Of a DNA stretch of 64,000 nt, positions 18,773-28,413 are shown piece after piece. Positions within the stretch are counted from its first letter, which is position 1. Each line of letters opens with the position of its first letter. The position numbers were made by a program, and so were the translations under genes. The DNA comes from Paenibacillus bovis (GTDB taxonomy: Bacteria > Bacillota > Bacilli > Paenibacillales > Paenibacillaceae), in NCBI RefSeq assembly GCF_001421015.2, contig NZ_CP013023.1, forward strand, positions 3,093,501 to 3,157,500, read 5' to 3'. Below the pieces are notes generated by a model. The model ran no database searches, was not told where the DNA came from, and saw only the letters and a program-made list of their open reading frames with translations.

Positions 18773-18806
18773 TATAAGAATCGAATTAATCGTTTAGCCT
18801 GTTATC

Positions 18807-19226
18807 TTACAAGTAGCTCAATGAGAATGTACCGTTGCTGCCGCCTGTGCTGGAAGTTACACTAACAGAATAATTTCCTACCAGGCTACTATTGCTGACA
18901 CGGAAAGTATACGCGCTACTGCCGCTATAGGCTTGATTAGCAACAATACTGCCTGTTCTCAGATCTGTTACTTGGAGATTGAATGTAGCATAGCGAGCAG
19001 GATTAACTGTAACTGCCAGTTCTCCACGCATAGGTACAACAACAGCATTACCACCCACCGGATAAGGACCTGACTGGGCATTAATGGAAATAGAATCTTG
19101 TGAAGAGACTGTCGGGTTGTTTACTGTAACATCAGGCGATATGGAACTGGCGAAACCTGTAGGTGCTGCGGTAAGAGCGAAAGCCAACGAAAGAGCGGAC
19201 AGTACTGCAATGTTTCGAGTTTTCAT
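18807..19226 (-). CDS. Small secreted protein, unknown
   Basis: A 139-residue exported protein. The N-terminal signal peptide (KTRN, then a hydrophobic 'IAVLSALSLAFALTAAP' and 'TGFAS') is followed by a mature part of about 115 residues rich in Ser, Val, Asn and Gly, predicted as a small beta-sandwich (alternating 'AVTVNPARYATFNLQVTDLRTGS', 'YTFRVSNSSLVGNYSVSVTSSTGG'). It has no Cys and no cell-wall anchor. I start at ATG 19226, since AAAGGAG overlaps the ATG at 19232. I do not recognise the family; such small secreted beta proteins are common in Paenibacillus. Confidence 0.7.
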   Translation of the reverse strand: MKTRNIAVLSALSLAFALTAAPTGFASSISPDVTVNNPTVSSQDSISINAQSGPYPVGGNAVVVPMRGELAVTVNPARYATFNLQVTDLRTGSIVANQAYSGSSAYTFRVSNSSLVGNYSVSVTSSTGGSNGTFSLSYL

Positions 19227-19438
19227 GATCATGTCTCCTTTGTGTTATATTTACAACCAACTACATACTAACATTATGTTCCATATAATTCCAATATAAG
19301 GTATATTTTTCACTAAATGGACAAATTTATATTAAGTATAGTTTCAATAAATTATGTAGATATACACTTATTATTTTCAGCAATTTGATTTAGCAATTTG
19401 ATATAGTGTATTTACTATTTGCTGGATATTTTCATATG

Positions 19439-19590
19439 TATAATTTCGTGGTTGAAAGTAAGTAGGTATTACTGTAATCCCGTACTTTATAGAAAATATA
19501 TGATACATTACAGCAGCCCTGCATGAATCAAGAGAGTTGCTGTCCATATCCTCCAATCCAGTTATCTAATCAAAGGTAACTGGATTTTTG
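19439..19590 (+). ncRNA. Orphan promoter-terminator unit, candidate small RNA
   Basis: TATAAT at 19439-19444 is preceded directly by TG; about 110 bases on there is a 9-bp stem (ATCCAGTTA / TAACTGGAT, 12-base loop) with five T at 19585-19589. No gene reads into it on this strand, as the upstream gene is divergent. The -35 is poor and no homology was seen, so this is a weak call. Confidence 0.3.
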
Positions 19591-19615
19591 CTATTCCAAA
19601 CGATATTCGCATAAT
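19588..19615 (+). promoter_or_regulatory. Candidate promoter of the betaine/ergothioneine-type importer
   Basis: TTGCTA, 16-base spacer, CATAAT, beginning inside the T tract of the preceding hairpin and about 85 bases before the ATPase gene. Confidence 0.4.
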
Positions 19616-19701
19616 CAACCACCGTATACTTCACTGGGTAAGTTGCTTACAGGATGGGTAATAGCTGAATAGCAGATAACAACGATTCAGGAGGCTGATG
19701 A

Positions 19702-20475
19702 ATGATTACTTTTGAGCAGGTATCCAAACGGTACGAAGATGGTACAACAGCTGTACAACCGCTGGATCTTCATATTGAGAAAGGTGAATTTTTCGTATTG
19801 GTTGGACCGAGCGGATGCGGCAAGACGACCACCCTCAAGATGATTAACCGGTTGATCGAACCAACCCAAGGCAGTATTTATGTAAATGGCACCGACCACA
19901 ACACGATTCAGGTACATAAGCTTCGTCAGCAAATCGGCTATGTGCTGCAGCAGATAGCCTTGTTTCCGCATATGACGGTCGAAGAGAATATCGCCGTTAC
20001 CCCTGATCTGCTGCACTGGGATCGCGACAAAACATCCAAGCGTATCGATGAACTGCTGCATATGGTAGGCATGGACCCGGCAGTCTTCCGCAGCCGTCGT
20101 CCGGATGAGCTGTCCGGCGGCCAGCAGCAGCGAATCGGAGTAATCCGTGCGCTGGCAGCAGATCCGCCGGTTGTGCTGATGGATGAACCATTCAGCGCAT
20201 TGGATCCGATTGCCCGGGAACGACTGCAAAACGATCTGCTGGAACTGCAGCAGACGATTCGCAAAACGATTGTATTTGTTACCCATGATATTCAGGAAGC
20301 GATCAAGCTGGGAGACCGCATCGCCGTAATGGATGGAGGAGCAATTGTACAGGTCGATACACCGCAGCAATTGCTGCAGCATCCCGCTAATTCTTTTGTG
20401 GAACAGTTTTTCCAGTCGGTACGTCAGAGTGGAATACCGACCTATCCAGGTTCCGGAAATGAGGGACCATTATGA
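19702..20475 (+). CDS. ABC importer ATPase, OpuCA/EgtU-type
   Basis: A 257-residue ATPase for a quaternary-amine (glycine betaine, choline, carnitine) or ergothioneine importer. Walker A 'GPSGCGKTTT', Q-loop 'QQIALFPHMTVEEN', signature 'LSGGQQQR', Walker B 'VVLMDEPFSALDP' and the H-loop 'FVTHD' are all present. It stops shortly after the ATPase core and lacks the C-terminal CBS pair of osmosensing OpuCA/OpuA ATPases. Its TGA overlaps the next gene's ATG by four bases (translational coupling). Confidence 0.9.
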   Translation: MITFEQVSKRYEDGTTAVQPLDLHIEKGEFFVLVGPSGCGKTTTLKMINRLIEPTQGSIYVNGTDHNTIQVHKLRQQIGYVLQQIALFPHMTVEENIAVTPDLLHWDRDKTSKRIDELLHMVGMDPAVFRSRRPDELSGGQQQRIGVIRALAADPPVVLMDEPFSALDPIARERLQNDLLELQQTIRKTIVFVTHDIQEAIKLGDRIAVMDGGAIVQVDTPQQLLQHPANSFVEQFFQSVRQSGIPTYPGSGNEGPL

Positions 20476-21986
20476 ATACTATGTTGGATGTATTTCGTGA
20501 GCGTCAGGATCAGCTCTGGCAGGCACTTACCGAACATCTGGTCATTTCCTTTACTTCATTGCTAATTGCGCTGATTATCGCGATTCCACTGGGAATCTTT
20601 ATTGCCCGTCATTTAAAAATATCCGAAGGCGTGCTTGGAGTAGCTGCTGTGCTGCAGACTATCCCGTCTCTGGCGCTGCTCGGACTGCTGATTCCGCTGC
20701 TGGGAATTGGTACTGTGCCGGCTGTTGTTGCTATCGTTATCTATGCATTGCTGCCTATCCTGCGCAATACCTATACCGGTATTCGCAAAGTCGACCCTTC
20801 GCTGCTCGAAGCAGCGGATGCTATGGGCATGACCCGCAGCCGCAGACTGTTCAAGGTAGAGTTGCCGCTGGCGATGCCGGTGATTATGGCAGGTATCCGT
20901 ACCGCCATGGTGCTGATTATTGGAACCACGACACTGGCTGCACTGATCGGCGCCGGTGGATTGGGTGATATTATTTTGCTTGGAATCGACCGTAATGATA
21001 CAGCATTGATTGTACTGGGAGCAGTACCAGCTGCACTGCTGGCTATTGTATTTGACCTGTTGCTGCGGGTGGTTGAGAAAACCTCATTCCGCCGCTCCAT
21101 CTGGCTGATGTCGGCCGCGGTCGTTATTATTCTCGGATTTACCATTGTACCGCTGTTCAACCAGTCGCAAAAAGATCTGGTGATCGCCGGGAAACTGGGC
21201 GCGGAGCCCGAGATCCTGATCAATATGTATCAGGAATTGATCGAGCAGAACACTAATCTGACTGTAGAACTGAAGCCGGGTCTTGGCAAAACCTCATTCC
21301 TGTTTAATGCACTAAAAGGCGGCGATGTAGACATTTATCCGGAGTTTACAGGTACAGCTATCTCGGAGTTTCTCCATGAAGATGCTGTCAGCACAGATAG
21401 TGCACAGGTCTATGAACAGGCGCAAAAAGGAATGCAGCAGCAGTTCGCTATGCAGATGCTGCCACCGATGCAGTATAACAATACGTATGCACTCGCGGTA
21501 CCGGAAAATTATGCCGAGCAGCATGGTCTGAAGACGATCTCCGATCTGCGTAAAGTGGCCTCGGAAATCAAGGTAGGCTTCACCCGCGAATTTGCCGATC
21601 GTAACGATGGATATGTCGGTCTGGCCAAGCTGTACGGGTTCAAATTCACCAATCTGACGACGATGGAACCCAAGCTGCGTTACAGTGCCATCCAATCGGG
21701 AGATATTCAGTTGATCGATGCCTATTCTACAGATAGCGAGCTGGCCCAGTACAAGCTACGCGTGCTGGAGGATGATAAAGGACTGTTCCCTCCATACCAG
21801 GGAGCGCCATTAATGCGCGCCGATACATCCGCCGAATATCCCGAAGTGACCGAAGCGCTGAATCAGCTGTCTGGCAAAATTACAGATGATGAGATGCGCC
21901 AAATGAATTACCAGGTCAACGTCGAAGGCAAACCAGCTGCCGAAGTAGCACGCACCTACCTGCAGCAAAAAGGATTATTAAAATAA
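20472..21986 (+). CDS. Fused ABC permease and substrate-binding protein (OpuC/EgtU-like)
   Basis: A 504-residue fusion. Residues about 1-210 form a six-helix permease with an EAA loop ('EAADAMGMTRSRRLFKVELPLAMP'); a further membrane helix ('SIWLMSAAVVIILGFTIVPLF') leads to an extracellular binding domain (about 235-504) of the OpuAC type ('GAEPEILINMYQELIEQNTNLTVELKPGLGKTSFLF', 'DIYPEFTGT', 'DAYSTDSELAQY'). Substrates of such proteins are betaine, choline, carnitine, or ergothioneine; the aromatic-box residues cannot be assigned by eye. One coupled ATPase gene precedes it and makes a complete importer. Confidence 0.88.
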   Translation: MNTMLDVFRERQDQLWQALTEHLVISFTSLLIALIIAIPLGIFIARHLKISEGVLGVAAVLQTIPSLALLGLLIPLLGIGTVPAVVAIVIYALLPILRNTYTGIRKVDPSLLEAADAMGMTRSRRLFKVELPLAMPVIMAGIRTAMVLIIGTTTLAALIGAGGLGDIILLGIDRNDTALIVLGAVPAALLAIVFDLLLRVVEKTSFRRSIWLMSAAVVIILGFTIVPLFNQSQKDLVIAGKLGAEPEILINMYQELIEQNTNLTVELKPGLGKTSFLFNALKGGDVDIYPEFTGTAISEFLHEDAVSTDSAQVYEQAQKGMQQQFAMQMLPPMQYNNTYALAVPENYAEQHGLKTISDLRKVASEIKVGFTREFADRNDGYVGLAKLYGFKFTNLTTMEPKLRYSAIQSGDIQLIDAYSTDSELAQYKLRVLEDDKGLFPPYQGAPLMRADTSAEYPEVTEALNQLSGKITDDEMRQMNYQVNVEGKPAAEVARTYLQQKGLLK

Positions 21987-22010
21987 CATTTCTCTATATC
22001 TATTTGCTCA

Positions 22011-22380
<370 letters not shown>

Positions 22381-22544
22381 GTTCTCTGCTAAACTCCTCC
22401 ATTTTCAGTCCACCCTACCACACGATAAAATTTAATTTGCCCATTCCGCATATCCCCCAATTGCGGTATAATGAAATGATGCAATTCAGCAGATGATAAT
22501 AACAGCAGGGATTGTACTTTTAACCGGGTGGGGGAACAATTAGA

Positions 22545-24545
22545 TTGAATACGTATCCTTTTACATTTGATCCGTCCCGTCCATTTATCCAGCAAGCGGG
22601 TGAATGGATCGCGGACGTGTTTTACGATATTTTGCCGGAAGCTGGTCTGGAGCTTCGTGACGAACAGATTTATATGGCTTTTCAATTGGAAAAAGCCTAT
22701 GCTGAGAAAAAAACTATTTTTGCCGAAGCAGGTGTAGGAACAGGCAAGACGCTGGTCTACTTGCTGTATGCGATTGCCTATGCGCGTTATACCCGCAAGC
22801 CGGCGATTATCGCCTGTGCGGATGAATCGCTGATCGAACAGCTGGTTAAGCCGGAAGGCGATATTCATAAGCTGGCCCGTTATCTGGATCTGAATGTAGA
22901 TGCTCGTCTGGGTAAATCGCCGGATCAATACATCTGTTTGAACAAGCTGGACGTAGTCAGAGCGGAACCGTCCGAATCGGATATGTACCGCGATATATAT
23001 ACGGATCTGCCGGAATTTGTTCATTATGCGGATACGATGCAGACTTTCCGTCCATACGGTAACCGCAAGGATTATCCGGCACTGGATGATGAGCAGTGGA
23101 GCAAGATTGGCTGGGATGTATTCCAGGACTGTCTGGTCTGCCCGCAGCGTCATCGTTGTGGACAAACCTTGTCTCGTGACCATTACCGCAAAGCAACCGA
23201 TATTATTATCTGTTCCCATGACTTCTACATGGAACATGTATGGACCTACGAAGCGCGCAAGCGTGAAGGACAATTGCCACTGCTGCCAGAGCATAGCTCG
23301 GTTGTATTTGACGAAGGCCATCTGCTGGAGACAGCTGCGCAAAATGCACTGACCTACAAGCTCAAGCAGGCATTGTTCGAGAGCATTGTGACTCGTCTGC
23401 TGGACGGCGAGGTGCGCGAGACACTGGCGGTAGCTGTAGAAGAAGTTATTGTACAGAGCGATATGCTGTTCGAGCAGCTCGCTCGTTACAGCAAACCGGT
23501 CCCGGGATCGGATCGCAAAGATATTGAGTGGAATGACAAATTACTGGCTCAGATTGCCCGGGTCAAGCAGCATATTGATGTGATTGAGGAAGAATTGGTA
23601 TTTGAAAGTGGATTATTTACACTGGATGATTACCAGCTCAAGATTGTCGAAGAACATCTGGAAATGATCCAGCTGGCACTGGGATTGTGTCGTCAGCAGG
23701 ATCAGCTGATCTCCTGGGTGACGGGCGAGAATGAAGATCTGACTCTCGTTATTATGCCCAAGCAGGTCAAGGAAGTACTGGGAGAAATGGTATTTGCCCG
23801 TAAAATGCCGGTTATTTTCTCTTCGGCGACATTATCGGTAGAAGGGTCGTTTGACTATATTGCCGACAGCCTCGGTATTGAGCAGTATCTGTCCTTTTCG
23901 GTGGAATCACCTTATGACTACAAGGAACAGATGCAGGCAGAATTGATTACGGATCTGTATAATCAGGTAGAAGCTGGATCTGTAAATGATGCAGCAGGCA
24001 AGCATCTATCCATCAGCACGACAGGGATGCAGGGTGTGAGCGAACAGGAAATCCGCCAGCAGACCGAGCGTGTAATCCGTCTGATCGAACAAAGTGGAGG
24101 CCGTTCTCTGCTGCTGTTCTCTTCCATGCAGGAATTGGCGGCTTTCCGCCGGATGACAGAAGTAATGGGTATTACACTTCCTTACCGGATGCTGTATGAA
24201 GGTACAGCCGAGATCAGTCATCTGATCTCCGAATTCCAGCAGGAAGAGACCAGCGTACTCTGCGCGGTTACGTTATGGGAGGGACTGGATATTCCCGGAC
24301 CTTCATTATCTCATGTAATCATCTGGTCACTGCCATTCCCGCCTAACGATCCGGTGTTCGCTTCCCGTCGCCAGGAAGCAGCAGATGCATTCCACGAAGT
24401 GGATATGCCGTATATGATGCTGCGTTTGCGTCAGGGGATCGGTCGTCTGATCCGCTCACGTGATGACAGCGGCCGGGTATCAATCTTTGGCCGGGAGCTG
24501 CTGCAGCAGGATGTGCGTCATGCAGTGGAGCAACTACTGCCATAG
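22545..24545 (+). CDS. XPD/DinG-like superfamily 2 DNA helicase with Fe-S domain
   Basis: A 666-residue 5'-3' helicase. Walker A 'AGVGTGKT' (63-69), four cysteines spaced as in the XPD/DinG iron-sulfur domain (Cys131, then Cys196, Cys199, Cys205 in 'DCLVCPQRHRC'), the DEAH box as DEGH (256-259), and the C-terminal motor with 'SSATLSVEG', 'LWEGLDIPG' and 'QGIGRLIRS'. It has no N-terminal DnaQ exonuclease, unlike B. subtilis DinG. Likely acts on damaged DNA, R-loops or stalled forks. The start is TTG with a GGTGGGGG site 11 bases upstream; no better start is near. Confidence 0.88.
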   Translation: MNTYPFTFDPSRPFIQQAGEWIADVFYDILPEAGLELRDEQIYMAFQLEKAYAEKKTIFAEAGVGTGKTLVYLLYAIAYARYTRKPAIIACADESLIEQLVKPEGDIHKLARYLDLNVDARLGKSPDQYICLNKLDVVRAEPSESDMYRDIYTDLPEFVHYADTMQTFRPYGNRKDYPALDDEQWSKIGWDVFQDCLVCPQRHRCGQTLSRDHYRKATDIIICSHDFYMEHVWTYEARKREGQLPLLPEHSSVVFDEGHLLETAAQNALTYKLKQALFESIVTRLLDGEVRETLAVAVEEVIVQSDMLFEQLARYSKPVPGSDRKDIEWNDKLLAQIARVKQHIDVIEEELVFESGLFTLDDYQLKIVEEHLEMIQLALGLCRQQDQLISWVTGENEDLTLVIMPKQVKEVLGEMVFARKMPVIFSSATLSVEGSFDYIADSLGIEQYLSFSVESPYDYKEQMQAELITDLYNQVEAGSVNDAAGKHLSISTTGMQGVSEQEIRQQTERVIRLIEQSGGRSLLLFSSMQELAAFRRMTEVMGITLPYRMLYEGTAEISHLISEFQQEETSVLCAVTLWEGLDIPGPSLSHVIIWSLPFPPNDPVFASRRQEAADAFHEVDMPYMMLRLRQGIGRLIRSRDDSGRVSIFGRELLQQDVRHAVEQLLP

Positions 24546-24642
24546 AATCAGCCTTACCTATTGGTTTATAATGAAGAAGATCGTATTTATCTATAGAATG
24601 CATAAAATGCTTATGATTCTGAATCAGGCATGTTAACACAAG

Positions 24643-24684
24643 AGACATCGGAACGTTTGGAAGAACTGTTCCGGTGTCTTTTTT
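24643..24684 (+). terminator. Intrinsic terminator after helicase gene
   Basis: Arms AGACATCGGAAC / GTTCCGGTGTCT (one G-T pair) with a 13-base loop and six T. Confidence 0.85.
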
Positions 24685-24857
24685 ATCGCCTTTGACTATT
24701 ACCATACTCTATCCTTCTCTTTTGAGTGCCGGAACAATCATTTCCTATCGCGAAAGTGGAATATCTGTGGCATACCTGTCATAATAAATAAAGCGTAGGC
24801 ATCCTATTTAAAAAGGATCAACACCTAACTTCGGAATCGAAAGGATCGAATTCAACC

Positions 24858-25736
24858 ATGAACTGGACCAAACCCACAGCAACTGCACTACTGATGACAG
24901 CCGTTGTATCTGCTTCTCTGTATTCGGGAGCACCAGCTTCGGCAGCTTCCACAACAGCGCCAGCTGCCAAATCAAGCTCCACCAGTACTTCCTCATCATC
25001 CAGCAAAAGTACAACAACAGCTGCACCATCAGGCACCAAAACCAGCAACTCTTCCACAAATAGCACAACGGCTTCAACAAAATCTGCAAAAGCCGATCAA
25101 ACCAACAGTGCCAAAGCAGATAAATCCAGCATTTCCAAAGCCTCTTCAGCAGCCAAAGACGATAAAAAAGCATCCTCCAAAGCAGCTTCGACCAGCAAAT
25201 CCAACGATAATACCAAGTCGGCTGCAGCTGCTGCCGGTGCGACTACGGTTACAGGATCTACATACGCAGCCTGGACCGGTGTCAGCAAATTAAACCATGA
25301 GACGGTAATTCCTCTGATCGTGGAAGCACAAAAAAGATACACTTACACCACATCCGGCGGAGCATCCGGTGCGGCTGCAGGCACATTTACGCTGAGCGGT
25401 CAGACATACCGTTACCTGTCACAGGATATCGGTACGCGCAGCAAATTGCTGTCCTATCTGATGGAAACCTATACCAAACAGGCCAGTGAGACCTTTATCC
25501 AGAAAAACTTTGTTCAAAATAACGGAAAAATGGCTCAACTGCAAGCCGATGGCGGTAGCCTGCTGGAATTCGATCGTGCTACAGCCAAAATGATCAGCAT
25601 GACCGATACGTCTCGTGTATATCGTCTGACCGTTCCTTATGTGGACAATGCACAGCCGGTAGAACGTGTTATGGTGAAGTTCGCGCTGGTAGACGGACAA
25701 TGGAAAATCAATACTGCACCACATGTACTATTCTAA
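24858..25736 (+). CDS. IseA-like DL-endopeptidase inhibitor with long Ser/Thr/Lys/Ala linker
   Basis: A 292-residue secreted protein. Signal peptide with cut near 'APASAA' (about residue 30), a low-complexity Ser/Thr/Lys/Ala linker of about 100 residues (30-130), then a C-terminal domain (about 137-292) like B. subtilis IseA (YoeB), with 'TFTLSGQTYRYLSQDIGTRSKLLSYL', 'DGGSLLEFDRA' and 'WKINTAPHVLF'. IseA binds and blocks cell-wall DL-endopeptidases such as LytE/CwlO and limits autolysis. The basic linker, absent in the shorter B. subtilis protein, may hold the inhibitor at the acidic wall. AAAGGAT precedes the ATG. Confidence 0.72.
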   Translation: MNWTKPTATALLMTAVVSASLYSGAPASAASTTAPAAKSSSTSTSSSSSKSTTTAAPSGTKTSNSSTNSTTASTKSAKADQTNSAKADKSSISKASSAAKDDKKASSKAASTSKSNDNTKSAAAAAGATTVTGSTYAAWTGVSKLNHETVIPLIVEAQKRYTYTTSGGASGAAAGTFTLSGQTYRYLSQDIGTRSKLLSYLMETYTKQASETFIQKNFVQNNGKMAQLQADGGSLLEFDRATAKMISMTDTSRVYRLTVPYVDNAQPVERVMVKFALVDGQWKINTAPHVLF

Positions 25737-25763
25737 GCAGCATCTTCAGCGAGAGAATACATC

Positions 25764-25799
25764 AGGAGCCTGCCATAGAGTGGTCAGGCTCCTTTTTTA
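25764..25799 (+). terminator. Intrinsic terminator after iseA-like gene
   Basis: Arms AGGAGCCTG / CAGGCTCCT with a 12-base loop and six T. Confidence 0.88.
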
Positions 25800-25894
25800 A
25801 CCCTGCAGAATAGGTGGATAAACGAATCAGGGATTGGGCTCGGCGGTCTGCGGGTAAATTGTTGTTGAGACTATTTCGAGGAGGGATCACCATC

Positions 25895-26992
25895 ATGGCA
25901 GTATCACTTAAAAAATTAAAAAATCAGGTAATCGTAATTACGGGTGCATCAAGTGGAATAGGTCTGGTAACAGCTAGAATGGCAGCAGCACGAGGAGCTA
26001 AAGTTGTTCTGGCTGCGCGTAATGAAGAGGCGATTATCCAGCTGGCGGCAGAACTGCGCGGCAAAGGTTATCCCGCGACCTGGGTGACCGCGGATGTAGG
26101 CAAGGAAGAAGATGTAAAACGTATTGCCGAGACCGCGATCCGGACATTCGGCCGATTTGATACATGGGTGAACAATGCCGGCGTTTCTATTTTCGGCAAA
26201 GCAACCGAAGTCAGCATTGATGATATGAAGCGTATGTTTGATACAGTGTATTGGGGCGTGGTGTACGGCTCCCGTGCCGCTGTACAGCATTTCAAGGAAC
26301 GTCGTGTACCCGGTGCACTAATTAATATTGGCAGTATTTTTGGCGATCGTGGTGTAGTGATACAGTCTACGTATTCTTCGGCCAAATTTGCTGTTCACGG
26401 CTGGACCGAGAATCTGCGTATGGAGCTGGAAAAAGAAAAAGCGCCAGTATCTGTTACACTGATTCATCCCGGACGTATCGATACGCCGTATAATGAGCAT
26501 GCGCGTAGCTATCTGGACAAACAGCCGGCTCATAGAGGCATGATCTATCCACCGGAATCGGTAGCACAGGCAATTCTGTATGCAGCCGAGCATCCTAAAC
26601 GGGATATGTTTGTCGGCTCCCAGGCTAGACTCGGTGCGCTGTTCGGTAACTTTGTACCGCGTGTAACCGATCTGATCTTTGAAGCGGTGATGTTCCGTGG
26701 ACAACAGTCCAAGAATCGGCCTTCGAATCCGCCGGAGACGAGTGCATTGTATCATGCAGGCTACGGATTGCATGAACGAGGTACGCAGGAAGGGCATATC
26801 CGTAAAGGCAGTTTGTATGTGGAAGCGACCAAGCATCCGATTATTACGACGCTGGCGCTTGCCGGACTGACAACGCTAATCTGTGCCTATTCCAAACGAA
26901 GTTCCAGTACCGATTCTCTGCCAGCACCTACTGCAGCAGCTCCGCTTGCTCTGGAAGCTGCCCGGGAGCATCGTACCGAACAGGATCAGTAA
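25895..26992 (+). CDS. SDR-family oxidoreductase with C-terminal extension
   Basis: A 365-residue classical short-chain dehydrogenase: TGxxxGIG cofactor loop in 'VITGASSGIG', 'NNAG' (in VNNAGVSIFG), catalytic Ser in 'NIGSIFG' and the YxxxK pair in 'STYSSAK'. The core is about 250 residues; the extra 110 C-terminal residues include a short hydrophobic helix ('IITTLALAGLTTLICAY') and a Pro/Ala-rich tail, so the enzyme may attach to the membrane. AGGAGGG lies 9 bases before ATG 25895; an upstream in-frame start at 25814 has none. Substrate unknown. A single-gene unit with its own terminator. Confidence 0.85.
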   Translation: MAVSLKKLKNQVIVITGASSGIGLVTARMAAARGAKVVLAARNEEAIIQLAAELRGKGYPATWVTADVGKEEDVKRIAETAIRTFGRFDTWVNNAGVSIFGKATEVSIDDMKRMFDTVYWGVVYGSRAAVQHFKERRVPGALINIGSIFGDRGVVIQSTYSSAKFAVHGWTENLRMELEKEKAPVSVTLIHPGRIDTPYNEHARSYLDKQPAHRGMIYPPESVAQAILYAAEHPKRDMFVGSQARLGALFGNFVPRVTDLIFEAVMFRGQQSKNRPSNPPETSALYHAGYGLHERGTQEGHIRKGSLYVEATKHPIITTLALAGLTTLICAYSKRSSSTDSLPAPTAAAPLALEAAREHRTEQDQ

Positions 26993-27082
26993 AAGCAAAA
27001 TTTCAAGTAAAGCACTCCATTAGGATGAATGACATCCAACAGGGCATATAGATGCTATCCCCAAATATGAATACTGCATACC

Positions 27083-27118
27083 CAAAAGCCGAAGGGAAAA
27101 GATCCCTTCGGCTTTTTT
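27083..27118 (+). terminator. Intrinsic terminator after SDR gene
   Basis: Perfect arms AAAAGCCGAAGGGA / TCCCTTCGGCTTTT with a 5-base loop and T run. Confidence 0.92.
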
Positions 27119-27310
27119 GTTTAAGTTCCAGACTCATATAGTGAGCTTTGTGCTATATATCTATTTATCTTGTATTTATAGCTGTATACCCCAGTTCATA
27201 CTCACATAATGGTATTTATCTCTAAATCTCCAAGTATAATTTTACATACCAATATATAGCATTCTTATCTAACCTTTTGTAGTCCTCTCTGCCTATATAG
27301 GTTGTATTGT

Positions 27311-28216
27311 TCATATTTGCGGTTCGTCACTCTGCTGCAGATTACTGCCGGTATGCTGTTTGCGAAATTGGGAAGGGGTCAACCCGCAGCGTGTTTTGAA
27401 AATTCGGTAAAAATACTTCATATCATGTATGCCCACTTCAGCAGCAACCATCTGTACGCTCCACTGCGTTTCGATCAGCAGTTCACAGCTGTGCATAACG
27501 CGCACATTTTGCAGCAGCTGGATAAAGGTCTGGCCGGTAGTGTGCTTGAGCTTGCGCTGAAGATGCCGTGGACTGATGGATATCCACTGGCATAGTTCGT
27601 CCAGCTTGAGGGGATCACGATAATGCGTTTGTACATAATTAATGGCAAAAGCGACCGGATCTTCGATCGTCATCGGTGTAGTCGGATAGCTGAACTGATT
27701 ATGCATATGCATCGTATGCAGCAGTTCCAGCAAAGAGAGGTACAGCTTGTACCGGTAGCCAGGCGTGGCATTCATCTGATTGAGATGCATGGAGTACATG
27801 ATCCGGGCGAATTCATTATTTTGCTCGCGGTACCCGAGCCAGCGCTGGGATTGGCGAAAAAATCCGGCTATCTCTTGAAACTCCTCATCCCAGGCCAAAT
27901 TATCCTGACTATCGCTCGTCATTAATACTTCCGGTAAAAACATGCAATTCATAATCTGCAGTTGTGCCGGCTGTTTGCTGTCCTGCCGATGGAACATATG
28001 ATGAATACCAATCGGAATAAAAAACAGGTCTCCCTCGGATACTTCAAAAGATTCCTTATCGATAAACAGCAGCCCTTTGCCTTCTGAGACATAGATGATT
28101 TCATAGAACGGATGCGCATGCTGCTGGTAGGATTGCACCACATCAATAGTCAAAAAGGAAAGCGGATTATTATTTTCAAAAGGATGTTCCGCTATTTTTA
28201 GTTCGGATATTGTCAT
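27311..28216 (-). CDS. AraC-family regulator with N-terminal cupin sensor
   Basis: A 301-residue cytosolic regulator. The N-terminal half is a cupin (about residues 20-110; 'HAHPFYEIIYVSEGKGLLFIDKESFEVSEGDLFFIPIGIHH'), the C-terminal third an AraC double helix-turn-helix ('PLKLDELCQWISISPRHLQRKLKHTTGQT' and 'VQMVAAEVGIHDMKYFYRIFKTRCGLTPSQFRK'). The gene is divergent from a quercetinase-like gene 198 bases away, and it most likely controls it. The ligand is probably a small aromatic or sugar, not decidable here. Confidence 0.86.
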   Translation of the reverse strand: MTISELKIAEHPFENNNPLSFLTIDVVQSYQQHAHPFYEIIYVSEGKGLLFIDKESFEVSEGDLFFIPIGIHHMFHRQDSKQPAQLQIMNCMFLPEVLMTSDSQDNLAWDEEFQEIAGFFRQSQRWLGYREQNNEFARIMYSMHLNQMNATPGYRYKLYLSLLELLHTMHMHNQFSYPTTPMTIEDPVAFAINYVQTHYRDPLKLDELCQWISISPRHLQRKLKHTTGQTFIQLLQNVRVMHSCELLIETQWSVQMVAAEVGIHDMKYFYRIFKTRCGLTPSQFRKQHTGSNLQQSDEPQI

Positions 28217-28413
28217 TACTATATCTCCTGTATATGTCGTAATTGCCCATAGTCTTGTCGTCTTTAACTATATTTCAAATTTATAATGTTGGCTACAATA
28301 AATAAGTAAGGTTTTGGGCATCACCGCTTTGACCAAGGGCTGAAGCCACTAAACCACAGTACCTTTATACGAAAAATATTTAAAACTACAGTATATCCTA
28401 CAGGAGGATCATG

